Positions 9,150 to 18,145 of a stretch of 64,000 bases of DNA are shown here, piece after piece. Each line of letters opens with the position of its first letter. Position 1 is the first letter of the stretch. The stretch lies in contig JASJDN010000001.1 of the NCBI GenBank assembly GCA_030065205.1, forward strand, positions 43,335-107,334. Reading direction: 5' to 3'. The notes beneath the pieces are model-generated. The model worked only from the letters and a program-made list of their open reading frames with translations. It did no database searches and was not told the origin of the DNA. The DNA comes from Crocosphaera sp. (GTDB taxonomy: Bacteria > Cyanobacteriota > Cyanobacteriia > Cyanobacteriales > Microcystaceae). Position numbers and translations under genes: made by a program.

Positions 9150-9281
9150 ATGGCAGACAATGTTAATCAACCCACATCTTATCCTATTTTTACCGTAAGA
9201 TGGCTATCCGTTCACGCTTTGGCCGTTCCTACAGTTTTCTTTGTCGGTGCGATCGCCGCTATGCAGTTTATTCAACGTTAG
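9150..9281 (+). CDS. psbF: Cytochrome b559 beta subunit
   Basis: A protein of 43 residues, read directly: [20 protein letters not shown] followed by [20 protein letters not shown] and IQR. The histidine in VHALAVP is the second haem ligand. It starts 25 bases after psbE and is followed 10 bases later by psbL. Confidence 0.97.
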   Translation: MADNVNQPTSYPIFTVRWLSVHALAVPTVFFVGAIAAMQFIQR

Positions 9282-9291
9282 GAGTTTATTC

Positions 9292-9411
9292 ATGGATAGA
9301 AATCAAAACCCCAACCGTCAACCGGTAGAATTGAACCGGACATCCCTTTACTTAGGATTACTTTTAATTGCGGTTCTCGGCATTCTCTTTTCTAGCTATT
9401 TCTTTAACTAA
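9292..9411 (+). CDS. psbL: Photosystem II reaction centre protein L
   Basis: A protein of 39 residues ([20 protein letters not shown] then [19 protein letters not shown]) with a single transmembrane helix. PsbL sits near the plastoquinone QA/QB region and the dimer interface. A GGAG ribosome-binding site precedes the ATG, partly overlapping the psbF stop. Confidence 0.97.
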   Translation: MDRNQNPNRQPVELNRTSLYLGLLLIAVLGILFSSYFFN

Positions 9412-9447
9412 TTCATTTTTTTCAGCCATTATTTAGGAGGTACAATC

Positions 9448-9567
9448 ATGTTTGCAGAAGGTAGAATTCCCCTTTGGCTTGTGGGTTTAATTGCTGGTAT
9501 TGGAGCAATTTCCGTGCTTGGTCTTTTCTTCTACGGAGCTTATGCTGGTTTAGGCTCTTCTCTGTAG
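9448..9567 (+). CDS. psbJ: Photosystem II reaction centre protein J
   Basis: A protein of 39 residues ([20 protein letters not shown] then [19 protein letters not shown]) with one membrane helix, close to the plastoquinone exchange channel. A strong TAGGAGGT ribosome-binding site lies 8 bases before the ATG. It is the last gene of the operon, followed by a terminator. Confidence 0.97.
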   Translation: MFAEGRIPLWLVGLIAGIGAISVLGLFFYGAYAGLGSSL

Positions 9568-9619
9568 CAGTCAATTGTGATTATCTTAAGTTAAAAACTT
9601 AGAGATGATGTTCTCAATA

Positions 9620-9652
9620 ACCGCCTGTTAATTATAATAGGCGGTCTTTTTT
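9620..9652 (+). terminator. Rho-independent terminator of psbEFLJ
   Basis: Arms ACCGCCT (9620-9626) and AGGCGGT (9639-9645) form a 7-bp stem with a 12-base loop, followed by CTTTTTT. It lies 53 bases after the psbJ stop. Confidence 0.9.
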
Positions 9653-9730
9653 GTTAAAAAATATATTAAGAATCGTAAATTTATGTTACAGTATTAGGTA
9701 TATATAACATTGATTTCAATAAAATAACCC

Positions 9731-10426
9731 TTGCTTAAGACATCCCAACCCCTCCTTCGCTTTAAACAGAAAGACCTTGACATTCAAGATTTATGCGGAC
9801 TTTTGAAGATTTATGGACGTATTGGAGAAAAAACCCTATTTTATAGATTTTATACCAGAATCGATCAAGTCTTTCTCCTATGGGGAATCATCACAGGGGT
9901 TATCTTTGTGACAGCCCATTTTTTCCCCATCAGTTGGCATCATCAGGCGATTAGTTGGTCAATATTAACCTTAGTGGGAAGCTTAATTATGGCGCATTTA
10001 ACCCATTTTTGGGTAAAAGTGGAACAATTACGCTGGATCGTCTATTTCTGGATAGCATTAATGATAGTAGGGTTAAGTATTACAGATTTAGGTATTTTTG
10101 GGGGGATTGGTATTATTTTGATCAATCTTTGTCCTCTCTGGTTAGGATTAACTGCTATTGGATATCTTGTGATGGGAATTGGGATGAGTTCCCAAACCTT
10201 TATGATTAGTGGATTGATTCATGTGGCAGGAATACAATTGTTGCCTTATTTTGCTCAATGGCAATTTTTGCTGACGGGTTTAATTATGGCCGGTTGTTTA
10301 TTTTTATTAGCCGAATTACAGTGGGATATGCGACCTCCTATTGAGTCTCAGGTTTTAACCTCCGAAGAACGAGAATTTAATCGTCAACAAAATAGATTAC
10401 GTCAGTCTCAAGAATTAGGAGGATAA
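9731..10426 (+). CDS. Conserved multi-spanning membrane protein
   Basis: A protein of 231 residues beginning with a TTG start (LKTSQPLLRF...). About six hydrophobic segments occupy residues 45-200 (for example VFLLWGIITGVIFVTAHFF, SILTLVGSLIMAHLTHFW, WIVYFWIALMIVGLSI, LLTGLIMAGCLFLLAEL), and a basic, glutamine-rich cytoplasmic tail follows. I recognise no catalytic or transport motif. The upstream region has no better ATG that keeps the N-terminal amphipathic stretch. It follows the psb terminator, so it should have its own promoter. Confidence 0.65.
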   Translation: MLKTSQPLLRFKQKDLDIQDLCGLLKIYGRIGEKTLFYRFYTRIDQVFLLWGIITGVIFVTAHFFPISWHHQAISWSILTLVGSLIMAHLTHFWVKVEQLRWIVYFWIALMIVGLSITDLGIFGGIGIILINLCPLWLGLTAIGYLVMGIGMSSQTFMISGLIHVAGIQLLPYFAQWQFLLTGLIMAGCLFLLAELQWDMRPPIESQVLTSEEREFNRQQNRLRQSQELGG

Positions 10427-10850
10427 TTAAGTAGCAATACTTAATTCGGATTATTTTAAGTTTTATTTAATGATTAAGTTGATCTTTTTTGTCTAGAATT
10501 GTATGTAAAGAGTTATTCTCTATCAGATGAAAATGTTTCTTTCTTTAACCAAGAAGAAACAGGGATCAAAAGAAAACCAAAAAAACACTGTTACGATTAA
10601 GAGGTTAGGGGGTTCGCTATTAACTCCTATTCGCTTCTTTCTGAAGGAGAACTGCGTCAAGACAAGAAGACTCTTGAATCTGATGATCAACCGGTGTATT
10701 AGGTGTGTTTTCCGACGTTCTTATCTGTATCGAGAAGTCTGTAGTTTGCTGGTTTTTGCAGTTTCCCGGCTTAGCGTTGCTCCGATCGTGAAATTAAAGT
10801 TTCATATTGAATAGCGTTAGGACAACGACGATTATATAATATATAAGTTT
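10427..10850. other. Intergenic region, no supported gene
   Basis: A 95-codon open frame at 10527-10814 is Arg/Lys/Cys-rich and atypical. A different frame inside it reads EVRGFAINSYSLLSEGELRQ for about 33 codons between stops, which looks more protein-like but has no start. This may be a decayed gene or a non-coding transcript; neither can be supported from sequence alone. Confidence 0.35.
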
Positions 10851-10880
10851 TATCCCTATTGGTTATTAACCATAGGGATA
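10851..10880. terminator. Bidirectional hairpin terminator
   Basis: TATCCCTA (10851-10858) pairs with TAGGGATA (10873-10880), and an inner TGGTT-ATT-AACCA stem extends it. A-rich and T-rich sequence flanks both sides. It lies next to the stop of the minus-strand lipoprotein gene, so it can end transcription in either direction. Confidence 0.65.
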
Positions 10881-10893
10881 TTTCAATTTCCTG

Positions 10894-11325
10894 TTAAGGA
10901 CAGGGTTCCGTTGTCCAATCATCAGAAGAGTCACTTCGATAACAAGACTGTTGACGACCGACTTCCTGTAAACGCCATTGACCGATGGATTGATCAAATT
11001 CAAACTTGAGTCGATAACGCATTCCCTTGACTGAGTCATCGGGTAAGTTCATTTGGGTTAAAAGAAGGGTTCGGTTAAATCCATCTTGCTCAACAACTTC
11101 CGTGGTTTGAGAAAAATCTCCTTCTGCTGCTTCTTGATTACCAAATAAAGCCAATGTCATTACTTCTGGATCCTCTCCGGTTAATTCTCCCTCAACATCT
11201 GTTAAATTGATAGGTTGATAGGTATCTTCCTGTAAATTAACGTTTTTCGGACCACATCCTAAGGAGAGTAAGCTTAAACTTAAAATGATGGCTAAAATGG
11301 AGAAGTTTTTTCTAGTTTGCATCAT
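10894..11325 (-). CDS. Small secreted lipoprotein, function unknown
   Basis: A protein of 143 residues. A signal peptide (KNFSILAIILSLSLLSLGC) ends in an LSLGC lipobox, so it is a predicted lipoprotein. The mature part is acidic, contains LTGEDPEVMTLALFGNQEAA and a C-terminal pair of cysteines (SCYRSDSSDDWTTEPCP) that could form a disulfide. No known domain is recognised. Two adjacent ATG codons are possible starts. It ends at a hairpin terminator. Confidence 0.65.
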   Translation of the reverse strand: MMQTRKNFSILAIILSLSLLSLGCGPKNVNLQEDTYQPINLTDVEGELTGEDPEVMTLALFGNQEAAEGDFSQTTEVVEQDGFNRTLLLTQMNLPDDSVKGMRYRLKFEFDQSIGQWRLQEVGRQQSCYRSDSSDDWTTEPCP

Positions 11326-11506
11326 TGGTTTTCTGGTTACTAATCTTTCGTTTATCTAACATATTTGGCTCAATATAATAACTGTTTAGGGTACATTAAT
11401 CAATGATGATGATTTATTCTGCTTCCAATGTAGTCTATTCTTTAAAACAGGAAAAGAAGATCATTAACAATTCTAATATTATTGTTGAAGATTGGAGTTA
11501 ATTAAG

Positions 11507-11947
11507 ATGAGTTTATTCGTTGGCGATCGCGTTTTAGTTCCCATTGATTTTTCTCAAGATTCGTTTAAGGCACTTGATGAAACGTTAAACTTCATTAAAG
11601 ACCCCAATAAAATTACAGTTATTCATGTTTTATTACCCTTAGAATCCGTTGATCCTGGGGTTATTTGGTCAACGTTAAACAATGAAACCCGCGAGCATAA
11701 TGTTAAAAATTCTTTTTATGAACGCTACCCTAAATCATTAGTTAATGACTTAAAATTAGTAATCAAAATAGGAAATCCTAGCTTAGAAATTGTTGATTAT
11801 GCTCAGAAAAATAACATCGATTTAATTGTTATTGCGTCTCATGGACGTACGGGTTTAAACCGTTTTTTGTTGGGATCAGTGACAGAAAAAGTCGTCCGTC
11901 TAGCTCAATGTCCTGTGCTAGTTTGGCGTGATTATCAGTCAGTTTAG
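11507..11947 (+). CDS. Universal stress protein (UspA family)
   Basis: A protein of 146 residues. It has the UspA fold signatures: an N-terminal VLVPIDFSQDSFKALDE strand-loop and the nucleotide-binding GSVTEKVVRLAQCPVLV segment after ASHGRTGLNRFLLG (G-2x-G-9x-G-S type), so ATP binding is likely. The ATG at 11507 was chosen because a TTGGAG ribosome-binding site sits about 10 bases upstream; an upstream in-frame TTG coincides with that site and is unlikely. Single gene. General stress role inferred from the family. Confidence 0.85.
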   Translation: MSLFVGDRVLVPIDFSQDSFKALDETLNFIKDPNKITVIHVLLPLESVDPGVIWSTLNNETREHNVKNSFYERYPKSLVNDLKLVIKIGNPSLEIVDYAQKNNIDLIVIASHGRTGLNRFLLGSVTEKVVRLAQCPVLVWRDYQSV

Positions 11948-12024
11948 AGACATGGTATTGCGTGTCTTTTTATAGTAAATCTCTAAAACATTTAGAGACT
12001 GTTAATTAACCAATTTTCAAGATA

Positions 12025-12089
12025 GTAGGGTGGGCAAATTAGACATTTGTCTGAACTCCCTGTAAAGTAGAAAACTTTGCCCACCTTAC
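12025..12089. repeat. GTGGGCAAA...TTTGCCCAC inverted repeat
   Basis: GTAGGGTGGGCAAA (12025-12038) is complementary, with one mismatch, to TTTGCCCACCTTAC (12076-12089). It is related to the palindrome at 53323-53385. It lies between the stress-protein gene and a convergent gene. Confidence 0.7.
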
Positions 12090-12126
12090 AAAACTGGTTT
12101 TTAATGTTCCTTTAATAAACAGTCTC

Positions 12127-12639
12127 TTAGAGACAACCTCTCACTGATACAGTATAAGTTTTTGTCATAGAAACAGGATCACCAACAAATAAATTAACTT
12201 GAATAGGTATATTATCCGCTTTAGGAACTCCTTTAATTTCTATTGGTTGACCTGCGGTATAACTTTTCTCTTCATTGTAAATTTCATCCGCAGTATCATC
12301 ATTATACTTAAGATAAGCTCTGACCTTATAGTCTCCTTCACTTTTAGGGGTAAAAGTAACAATATATTGCTTATATTGTTTCAGAGGAATAATAGAAAAG
12401 TCTGTATTCCAGTTATTATTTACACCCACACTAGCAGGACCCGGTAAAGGAATAGGAAAACTGGGTTGAGAAACAGTTTTGGTTACCTCGGTTTCATTGT
12501 CTTGTTGTCCACCGACAACCGGAAAAGCGGTACAAGTTTGAGCATAACTTGGTTGAATATTCAACGGCAAAAAATTGACAGATGTTAGTAAACTTATTCC
12601 TAATAAACGAGTTGCCTTTTTATTGAAAATATAGTTCAT
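12127..12639 (-). CDS. Secreted protein of unknown function
   Basis: A protein of 170 residues with a signal peptide (RLLGISLLTSVNFLPLNIQP, cut after SYA). The mature domain is beta-rich (QYIVTFTPKSEGDYKVRAYL, PIQVNLFVGDPVSMTKTYTV) and could be an immunoglobulin-like or pre-peptidase-like beta sandwich. A cysteine near each end of the mature protein (TCTAF and RGCL) may form a disulfide. No enzyme motif is seen. Confidence 0.6.
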   Translation of the reverse strand: MNYIFNKKATRLLGISLLTSVNFLPLNIQPSYAQTCTAFPVVGGQQDNETEVTKTVSQPSFPIPLPGPASVGVNNNWNTDFSIIPLKQYKQYIVTFTPKSEGDYKVRAYLKYNDDTADEIYNEEKSYTAGQPIEIKGVPKADNIPIQVNLFVGDPVSMTKTYTVSVRGCL

Positions 12640-12712
12640 GATTACTATTTTATGAAAATTCTATAAAACAATGGCGATTATAGCATAAAAGTCGAACATT
12701 TAGTTAAAAGGA

Positions 12713-13906
12713 TTACAAATCTTTGAAGTTTATTTCCCGTTTACTAAAGGGTAAATCTTGATTAATTGCGTCAATTTCTTCCTGTTCCATTTCGTTAATT
12801 TGGGGAATATAATGACGAAGAATTTGGGACATTTTTTGGTCATAAAATCGGTGTAAACTATAATTAGGCGTTGCGGGAAAACCTCGTCTTCTTTTATGTC
12901 TTCCGCCGGCACCGGGATCAAACATTTTTATCCCTTCTTTGATTGCCCATTCTATGGGTTGATAATAGCAAGCTTCAAAATGTAGGCAATCGTATTCTTC
13001 AAAAGATCCCCAATAACGACCGTATAAGTTATCATCTTTTCTAATACAAAAAGACATTCCTACGGGTTTATGATCATCATAATCTGTATAGGCAGCAGCT
13101 AAGACAACCCGATGGGAATAATGAGGATAAAGCTGCTCAAAAAATTTACGAGTTAAATATTTACTCCCCCAATAAAACTTTTCACAAGTATTATTATAAA
13201 ATCGGTAAATCATGGGATATAAATGATGGGGTATTTCTTCCCCTGTTAATACTTTCATGGTTAAATTTGCTTTATTAACGGCTTTTCTTTCCCGCTTAAT
13301 ATTACGTCTTTGATTCGCATTAAACTGTTTTAAATAGTCATCAAAATTAGTAAAATTGGGATTTAACCAAATATAACTATGGTGCAACCAACTATTAAAA
13401 CCACAATTTTCTATCATAGGTTTCCAGTCAGGATCAACAAATAAAAAATGACATCCTGACAGTTTATTTTGATCACAAAAATGGTCAATTGCTGCTACCA
13501 TCATTTGTGTAATTTCTGCTTCATCTTCATTCGGTGCAATGAGAAAACGATAACCCACAGCAGGGGTAAACGGTGTCATTCCTAACAGTTTAGGATAATA
13601 GGGAATACCCAAACGATGGGACAAGTCGGCCCATTGATGATCAAAAACAAATTCCCCATAACTATGACCTTTAATATACAAAGGTGCAGCACCAATTAAC
13701 TGTTTATCTCGCCATATTGTCAGATGACAAGGTTGCCATCCTGTGCGCGGAGTAGCACTTTTAGAAGTTTCGATATTATGGAGCCATTCCCACTCTAAAA
13801 AAGGGGTTTTTAAAGGGGTTGCTAATTCATCCCAAACCTGTTTAGGTATTTCGGAAATTTTTTCGATCCAACTGACGGAGTATTGGGGTTTTGCTCGTTT
13901 AAACAT
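12713..13906 (-). CDS. FemAB-like/GNAT-superfamily N-acyltransferase (COG3146 type)
   Basis: A protein of 397 residues, soluble. It matches the long GNAT-like predicted acyltransferases (PF04339/COG3146): an N-terminal WDELATPLKTPFLEWEWL, KGHSYGEFVFDHQWADL, FNANQRRNIKRERKAV in the middle, and PVGMSFCIRKDDNLYGRYWG plus FDPGAGGRHKRRRGF near the C-terminus. Acceptor and donor are unknown. It is a single gene with no obvious operon partner. Confidence 0.8.
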   Translation of the reverse strand: MFKRAKPQYSVSWIEKISEIPKQVWDELATPLKTPFLEWEWLHNIETSKSATPRTGWQPCHLTIWRDKQLIGAAPLYIKGHSYGEFVFDHQWADLSHRLGIPYYPKLLGMTPFTPAVGYRFLIAPNEDEAEITQMMVAAIDHFCDQNKLSGCHFLFVDPDWKPMIENCGFNSWLHHSYIWLNPNFTNFDDYLKQFNANQRRNIKRERKAVNKANLTMKVLTGEEIPHHLYPMIYRFYNNTCEKFYWGSKYLTRKFFEQLYPHYSHRVVLAAAYTDYDDHKPVGMSFCIRKDDNLYGRYWGSFEEYDCLHFEACYYQPIEWAIKEGIKMFDPGAGGRHKRRRGFPATPNYSLHRFYDQKMSQILRHYIPQINEMEQEEIDAINQDLPFSKREINFKDL

Positions 13907-14011
13907 AGATTAACATTGTCTGGGGAACGTTCTATCTAGGATAATCAATTTTTATGCAAATGACAGCGTAGAATGTAGAATGAGTAAAAAAATAGATTAT
14001 AAATTCTAAAT

Positions 14012-14686
14012 TCATAACACCTTATAATGTAAGAAAATTTCTTGTTCTTTTTGTTCTAAGTTTAATAATTGTAATTTTTTCGCTTCAGAAGAAAGAAAAC
14101 CGAATCCTTCCACTGGAGTAGGGGCAGCTTTTCCTCCTAAAATATAAGGACAGATTGTTAACCATAAATCATCGATTAAATTTTGTTCTAAACAACTGGC
14201 TACCAGTTCCCCGCCGCCTAAAATTCCTATATGATTGATTCCAATTTCTTTTAAGTGTTCAAATGCTTCAGATAAGTTTATTTTTCCTGTTTCTATAGTA
14301 GGAAAAGTCAAGATTTTTTCAAATTTCAAAGTATTATTTTTTGCTCCTTCTTCTGTTGTCATTAACCAATGGGGTACCGGTTGAGAAAAAAAGCGTAAAT
14401 TATCAGCAATTTTTCCCGAAGCAGAAACTATAATATTAATGGGTTGACTCGGTTTATTATGTTGTTTTCGATGGGCTAATAATTGAGGATTATTAACGGT
14501 TAAAGTAGTACCATAAGCTCTTAATGTTTCTGCACCAAATATAACAGCATCCATCATAGAAATTTGTTTTTCTAAATGGTTTTTATCAATATTTGAACCA
14601 AACCTCGCTGTATTTCGTTGAAAATCAGCAATTTTTCCATCCGCAGTCATGGCTAAAATAACTGTTGTTTTGGGTCTATTTTTCAT
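14012..14686 (-). CDS. RibD C-terminal-type pyrimidine reductase
   Basis: A protein of 224 residues made of only the NADPH-dependent reductase domain of RibD (dihydrofolate-reductase fold): VILAMTADGKIA at the N-terminus, DAVIFGAETLRAYGTTLT, and IGILGGGELVASCLEQNLID. It should reduce the ribosylamino-pyrimidine intermediate of riboflavin synthesis, and the deaminase domain is absent. The riboflavin synthase gene ribE lies about 7 kb away. The exact substrate is not proven because the family also contains DHFR-like reductases. Confidence 0.75.
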   Translation of the reverse strand: MKNRPKTTVILAMTADGKIADFQRNTARFGSNIDKNHLEKQISMMDAVIFGAETLRAYGTTLTVNNPQLLAHRKQHNKPSQPINIIVSASGKIADNLRFFSQPVPHWLMTTEEGAKNNTLKFEKILTFPTIETGKINLSEAFEHLKEIGINHIGILGGGELVASCLEQNLIDDLWLTICPYILGGKAAPTPVEGFGFLSSEAKKLQLLNLEQKEQEIFLHYKVL

Positions 14687-15089
14687 TGATAGTTTTTAGA
14701 TTTGAGTCTAATGATATTTTCTGTGAGTTACGACAGATTGTTATGTTTTGATGATCACCTAAATTGTCGATTATGGGTAATTAAGGTAAAAAAAATAACT
14801 GCTTCCTGGTTGTTTTGCCCGATGATATTGCATAAGTTAATCATAATCAAGATGTTATCGCTTCGCTGTGGAACTTCACACTTCTGTTCGATAGAGCCGG
14901 AGCTTCGCTGTGGAACTTCTGTTCGCTAGAGCCGGAACTTCGTTAAGGAACTTCTGACTTCATGAAGAGTTGGGTAGAGGAACGAAACCCAACCTACAGA
15001 CTGTGGAAAAAAGTCCATAACCCAGTTACCATAATCTTAGTGAGATTAAAAGCTTTTTACTGAGTCGCAACACCAAGACGAAAATAACA
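14687..15089. other. Intergenic region with three short repeats, upstream of trpB
   Basis: About 400 bases with no convincing gene. Between 14866 and 14962 there are alternating CTTCGCTGTGGAACTTC and CTTCTGTTC-N-TAGAGCCGG units. They match the unit at 7211-7256. The trpB promoter should lie in the last 100 bases. Confidence 0.6.
14866..14962 (+). repeat. CTTCTGTTC/TAGAGCC short repeat cluster
   Basis: Two units, at 14881-14918 and 14917-14961, share CTTCTGTTCG-N-TAGAGCCGG, then CTTCG and GGAACTTCT. The second continues as AACTTCGTTAAGGAACTTC TGACTTC, matching 7211-7256 at nearly every base. Confidence 0.75.
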
Positions 15090-16328
15090 ATGACAACCAC
15101 ACCCATTTCCCCATCCTCAACCCAAACCCAATATCCTGATGACATCGGACGCTTTGGCCAGTATGGAGGGAAATATGTGCCTGAAACCCTGATGCCGGCA
15201 CTCAGCGAACTGGAAACCGCTTATCATCGTTATAAAGATGATTCGGACTTTCAAGCAGAATTATCGCAATTATTAAAAGATTATGTGGGTCGTCCCAGTC
15301 CCCTCTACTTTGCTGAACGGTTAACGGAATATTACGCTCATCCCGATGGGACTGGTCCTCAAATTTATCTAAAACGAGAAGATTTAAACCACACCGGCGC
15401 CCACAAAATTAATAACGCCCTCGGTCAAGTGTTATTAGCAAAACGCATGGGCAAAAAGCGTATTATTGCGGAAACTGGAGCCGGTCAACATGGCGTGGCA
15501 ACAGCTACGGTTTGCGCCCGTTTTGGTCTAGAATGCGTCATTTATATGGGCATTCATGATATGGAACGGCAAAAACTCAATGTCTTCCGCATGAAACTAT
15601 TAGGGGCCACAGTGCAACCCGTAGAAGCCGGTACGGGAACCCTCAAAGATGCCACGTCAGAAGCCATTAGGGACTGGGTAACTAATGTAGAAACCACCCA
15701 TTATATTTTAGGTTCGGTAGCCGGTCCTCATCCTTACCCGATGATTGTACGAGATTTTCATCATATTATTGGCCAAGAAACCCGTCGCCAATGCCAAGAA
15801 AAATGGAACAGTTTACCCAATATTTTACTGGCCTGTGTGGGGGGTGGTTCTAATGCAATGGGCCTGTTTTATGAGTTTGTTAATGACCCTGTCATTCGTC
15901 TCATCGGAGTCGAAGCAGCCGGGGAAAGCATTGTCTCTGGAAAACACGCTGCAACCCTCACAGAAGGTCGTCCAGGGGTGCTACACGGGGCGATGAGTTA
16001 TTTATTACAAGATGAAGAAGGACAGGTCATAGAAGCCCATTCTATCAGCGCAGGGTTGGATTATCCTGGCGTGGGACCGGAACATAGTTACCTGAAAGAT
16101 CAAGGCCGGGCTGAATATTACAGTGTCACCGATGCTGAAGCGGTGGCCGCTTTTCAACGGTTATCGGAGTTAGAAGGCATTATTCCCGCCTTAGAAACCT
16201 CCCATGCGATCGCCTATTTAGAAACCCTTTGCCCCCAACTTGAAGGCAATCCCCGTATTATTATTAATTGTTCGGGCCGTGGGGATAAGGATGTACAAAC
16301 CGTGGCTAAGTATTTAGGGAATGAGTAG
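15090..16328 (+). CDS. trpB: Tryptophan synthase beta chain
   Basis: A protein of 412 residues, the normal TrpB length. The PLP lysine is Lys106 in [13 protein letters not shown]. The ammonium-channel/Glu region [20 protein letters not shown], the phosphate-binding GGGSNAMG and the C-terminal [13 protein letters not shown] are all present. It condenses indole and serine to tryptophan with the alpha subunit, which is not in this window, as is usual for scattered trp genes in cyanobacteria. It is monocistronic here, and a minisatellite-like repeat begins directly after its stop. Confidence 0.97.
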   Translation: MTTTPISPSSTQTQYPDDIGRFGQYGGKYVPETLMPALSELETAYHRYKDDSDFQAELSQLLKDYVGRPSPLYFAERLTEYYAHPDGTGPQIYLKREDLNHTGAHKINNALGQVLLAKRMGKKRIIAETGAGQHGVATATVCARFGLECVIYMGIHDMERQKLNVFRMKLLGATVQPVEAGTGTLKDATSEAIRDWVTNVETTHYILGSVAGPHPYPMIVRDFHHIIGQETRRQCQEKWNSLPNILLACVGGGSNAMGLFYEFVNDPVIRLIGVEAAGESIVSGKHAATLTEGRPGVLHGAMSYLLQDEEGQVIEAHSISAGLDYPGVGPEHSYLKDQGRAEYYSVTDAEAVAAFQRLSELEGIIPALETSHAIAYLETLCPQLEGNPRIIINCSGRGDKDVQTVAKYLGNE

Positions 16329-16334
16329 TTTTTA

Positions 16335-16540
16335 GGGGGAGCAGGGGGAGACTCGGAGACGGGGAGACTCGGAGACGGGGAGACTCGGAGACTCGGAGAC
16401 GGGGAGAAATCATTGATGTATATTCCCCCCTCACCCCATCACCCCGTCACCCCGTCATCTTATCCCTTCCCACCCTTCCCACCCTTCCCACCCTTCCCAC
16501 ACTTCCCACACTTCCCACACTTCCCACACTTCCCACCACC
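16335..16540 (+). repeat. Composite minisatellite repeat with a conserved core, copy A
   Basis: A GGGGGAGCAGGGGGAG start is followed by repeated GGAGACGGGGAGACTC units. A unique core GGGGAGAAATCATTGATGTA-TATTC sits at about 16401-16424, then CACCCCGTCACCCCGTCA and about ten TTCCCACCC/TTCCCACAC units. The same order of modules occurs in inverted orientation at 51352-51573. It fills the gap between trpB and rnc. Confidence 0.85.
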
Positions 16541-16561
16541 ACAATAAAACTAATATGAATA

Positions 16562-17272
16562 ATGGTCTTTTTAGATAGTCGCAGAACCAAACAATTAGAA
16601 ACTTGCCTACAAAAATTAGGGGTATCAGACAGTTTAGCGGTTAATTTGGAACTATTAGACTTAGCTCTAACCCATCCAACAATTTCTAGGGAAAATAACT
16701 ATCAACAATTGGAGTTTGTGGGGGACTCGGTGGTTAGATTAGTGGCAGCCGAGATATTATTAGAAACCTATCCCGATGAATTAGTAGGGGAATTTGCTGC
16801 CATTCGTTCTATATTAGTGAGCGATCGCACCTTAGCGGAGTTTGCTGATAATTATGGCTTAGATCGTTATCTTCTCATGTCTGAGGGGGTGGCTCAGGAT
16901 AAATTAGGCCGGGTTTCTTGGTTAGCGGATGCGTTTGAAGCCGTGTTAGGGGCATTATATCTTAGTACCAAAAACATGACGTTAGTGCGCCCTTGGTTAG
17001 ATCCTTTATTACTCAAAAAAGCAGCAGAAATTCGTTCAGATCCAGCCCGTCAAAATTATAAAGATGCTCTACAAGAATGGACTCAGGCTCAATATAAAAT
17101 TTTACCCGATTATCGTGTCAGCGAACAACAGAAAAATCCGAGCCATTATCAACGGTTTTTTGCCGAAGTTTGGCTCAAAGATCGTAAACTAGGATCAGGC
17201 TATGGCCCTTCTAAAAAAATGGCAGAACAAGCAGCGGCCAAGGATGCTTTTTTCTCTGTTGTTCATCAATAA
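16562..17272 (+). CDS. rnc: Ribonuclease III
   Basis: A protein of 236 residues with both expected domains. The N-terminal endonuclease domain has the signature QLEFVGDSVVRLVAAEILL with the catalytic acidic residues and a second acidic site in WLADAFEAVLGALYLS. The C-terminal double-stranded RNA-binding domain (YKDALQEWTQAQ...SKKMAEQAAAKDAF) completes it. It cleaves rRNA precursors and structured RNAs. It starts 22 bases after the repeat tract, so its promoter must overlap or lie upstream of that repeat. The hydrolase gene follows after 15 bases, so the two may form an operon. Confidence 0.95.
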   Translation: MVFLDSRRTKQLETCLQKLGVSDSLAVNLELLDLALTHPTISRENNYQQLEFVGDSVVRLVAAEILLETYPDELVGEFAAIRSILVSDRTLAEFADNYGLDRYLLMSEGVAQDKLGRVSWLADAFEAVLGALYLSTKNMTLVRPWLDPLLLKKAAEIRSDPARQNYKDALQEWTQAQYKILPDYRVSEQQKNPSHYQRFFAEVWLKDRKLGSGYGPSKKMAEQAAAKDAFFSVVHQ

Positions 17273-17287
17273 ATTTCAAGGTAAAAT

Positions 17288-18031
17288 ATGACACAGTTAG
17301 ACATTAAAACCGAAGCAGTTGCTATCAAGAATGGTGACTTGAATATTGATAGCTATTTAGCGATGCCAACGGAAGAGGGGGTTTTTCCTGCGGTAATTGT
17401 TATCCAAGAAATTTTTGGAGTCAATGATCATATTCGGGATGTCACCCGACGCTTTGCACAACAAGGTTATGTTGCCATTGCTCCTGCTATTTATCAACGG
17501 CTTGACCCTGGATTTGAAACCGGTTACACTGCTGAAGCCATTGAGATTGGCAGACAGTATAAAAATCAAACGAAAGCGGATGAATTATTGTCCGATATTC
17601 AAGCAACAATTAACTATCTTTATACTTTATCTCAAGTGAAAAAAATAGGGGTGGGAACCATTGGTTTTTGTTTTGGAGGTCATGTAGTTTATTTAGTTTC
17701 TACGTTACCAGAAATTAAAGCAACGGCTTCATTTTATGGTGCAGGAATTGCTAATTGGAAACCAGGAGAAGAAGGGAAAGCAACAGTCAATTGTACCCCA
17801 GAAATTAAAGGCACTTTATATGCTTTTTTCGGGAAAGAAGATGCTAGTATTCCTCAAGAGCAAGTTAACATGATTGAACAAGCTTTAAATAATAATAATA
17901 TTCCTCATAAAGTGTTTCGCTATGAAGGAGCAGAACACGGCTTTTTCTGTGATCAAAGAGGTAGTTATAATGCAGAAGCTGCTCAAGATGCTTGGCAAAA
18001 AGTCTTAGCATTATTTAAAAGTGAATTATAG
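17288..18031 (+). CDS. Dienelactone hydrolase family protein
   Basis: A protein of 247 residues with the alpha/beta hydrolase fold. The family-typical cysteine nucleophile is in GTIGFCFGGHVVYL, the acidic residue is likely in AFFGKEDASIP and the histidine in GAEHGFFCDQ. The N-terminal segment PAVIVIQEIFGVNDHIRDV also matches carboxymethylenebutenolidase-like proteins. No signal peptide, so cytosolic. The physiological ester or lactone substrate is unknown. It lies 15 bases behind rnc. Confidence 0.9.
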   Translation: MTQLDIKTEAVAIKNGDLNIDSYLAMPTEEGVFPAVIVIQEIFGVNDHIRDVTRRFAQQGYVAIAPAIYQRLDPGFETGYTAEAIEIGRQYKNQTKADELLSDIQATINYLYTLSQVKKIGVGTIGFCFGGHVVYLVSTLPEIKATASFYGAGIANWKPGEEGKATVNCTPEIKGTLYAFFGKEDASIPQEQVNMIEQALNNNNIPHKVFRYEGAEHGFFCDQRGSYNAEAAQDAWQKVLALFKSEL

Positions 18032-18145
18032 TGAATGCAACTGCAACTAAGTGATCCAGCGATCGCTGTTTTTTGCGGTATATTTGTTTTGGTGAACCAG
18101 GTGCAAGACGCTTTTACCAGTTTTAGGGCTTTTTTAGGAACTTAA

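Noticed and set aside
10527..10814. A 95-codon open frame
   Set aside because: Composition (Arg/Lys/Cys-rich) is unlike the neighbours, no ribosome-binding site is clear, and another frame inside it looks more protein-like.
14702..14929. A 75-codon open frame upstream of trpB
   Set aside because: Its second half is made of the CTTCGCTGTGGAACTTC repeat units, so it is not expected to be a gene.
16335..16540. A CRISPR array
   Set aside because: Units are 7-16 bp, contiguous and without unique spacers; it is a minisatellite-like tract. The same holds for 51352-51573.
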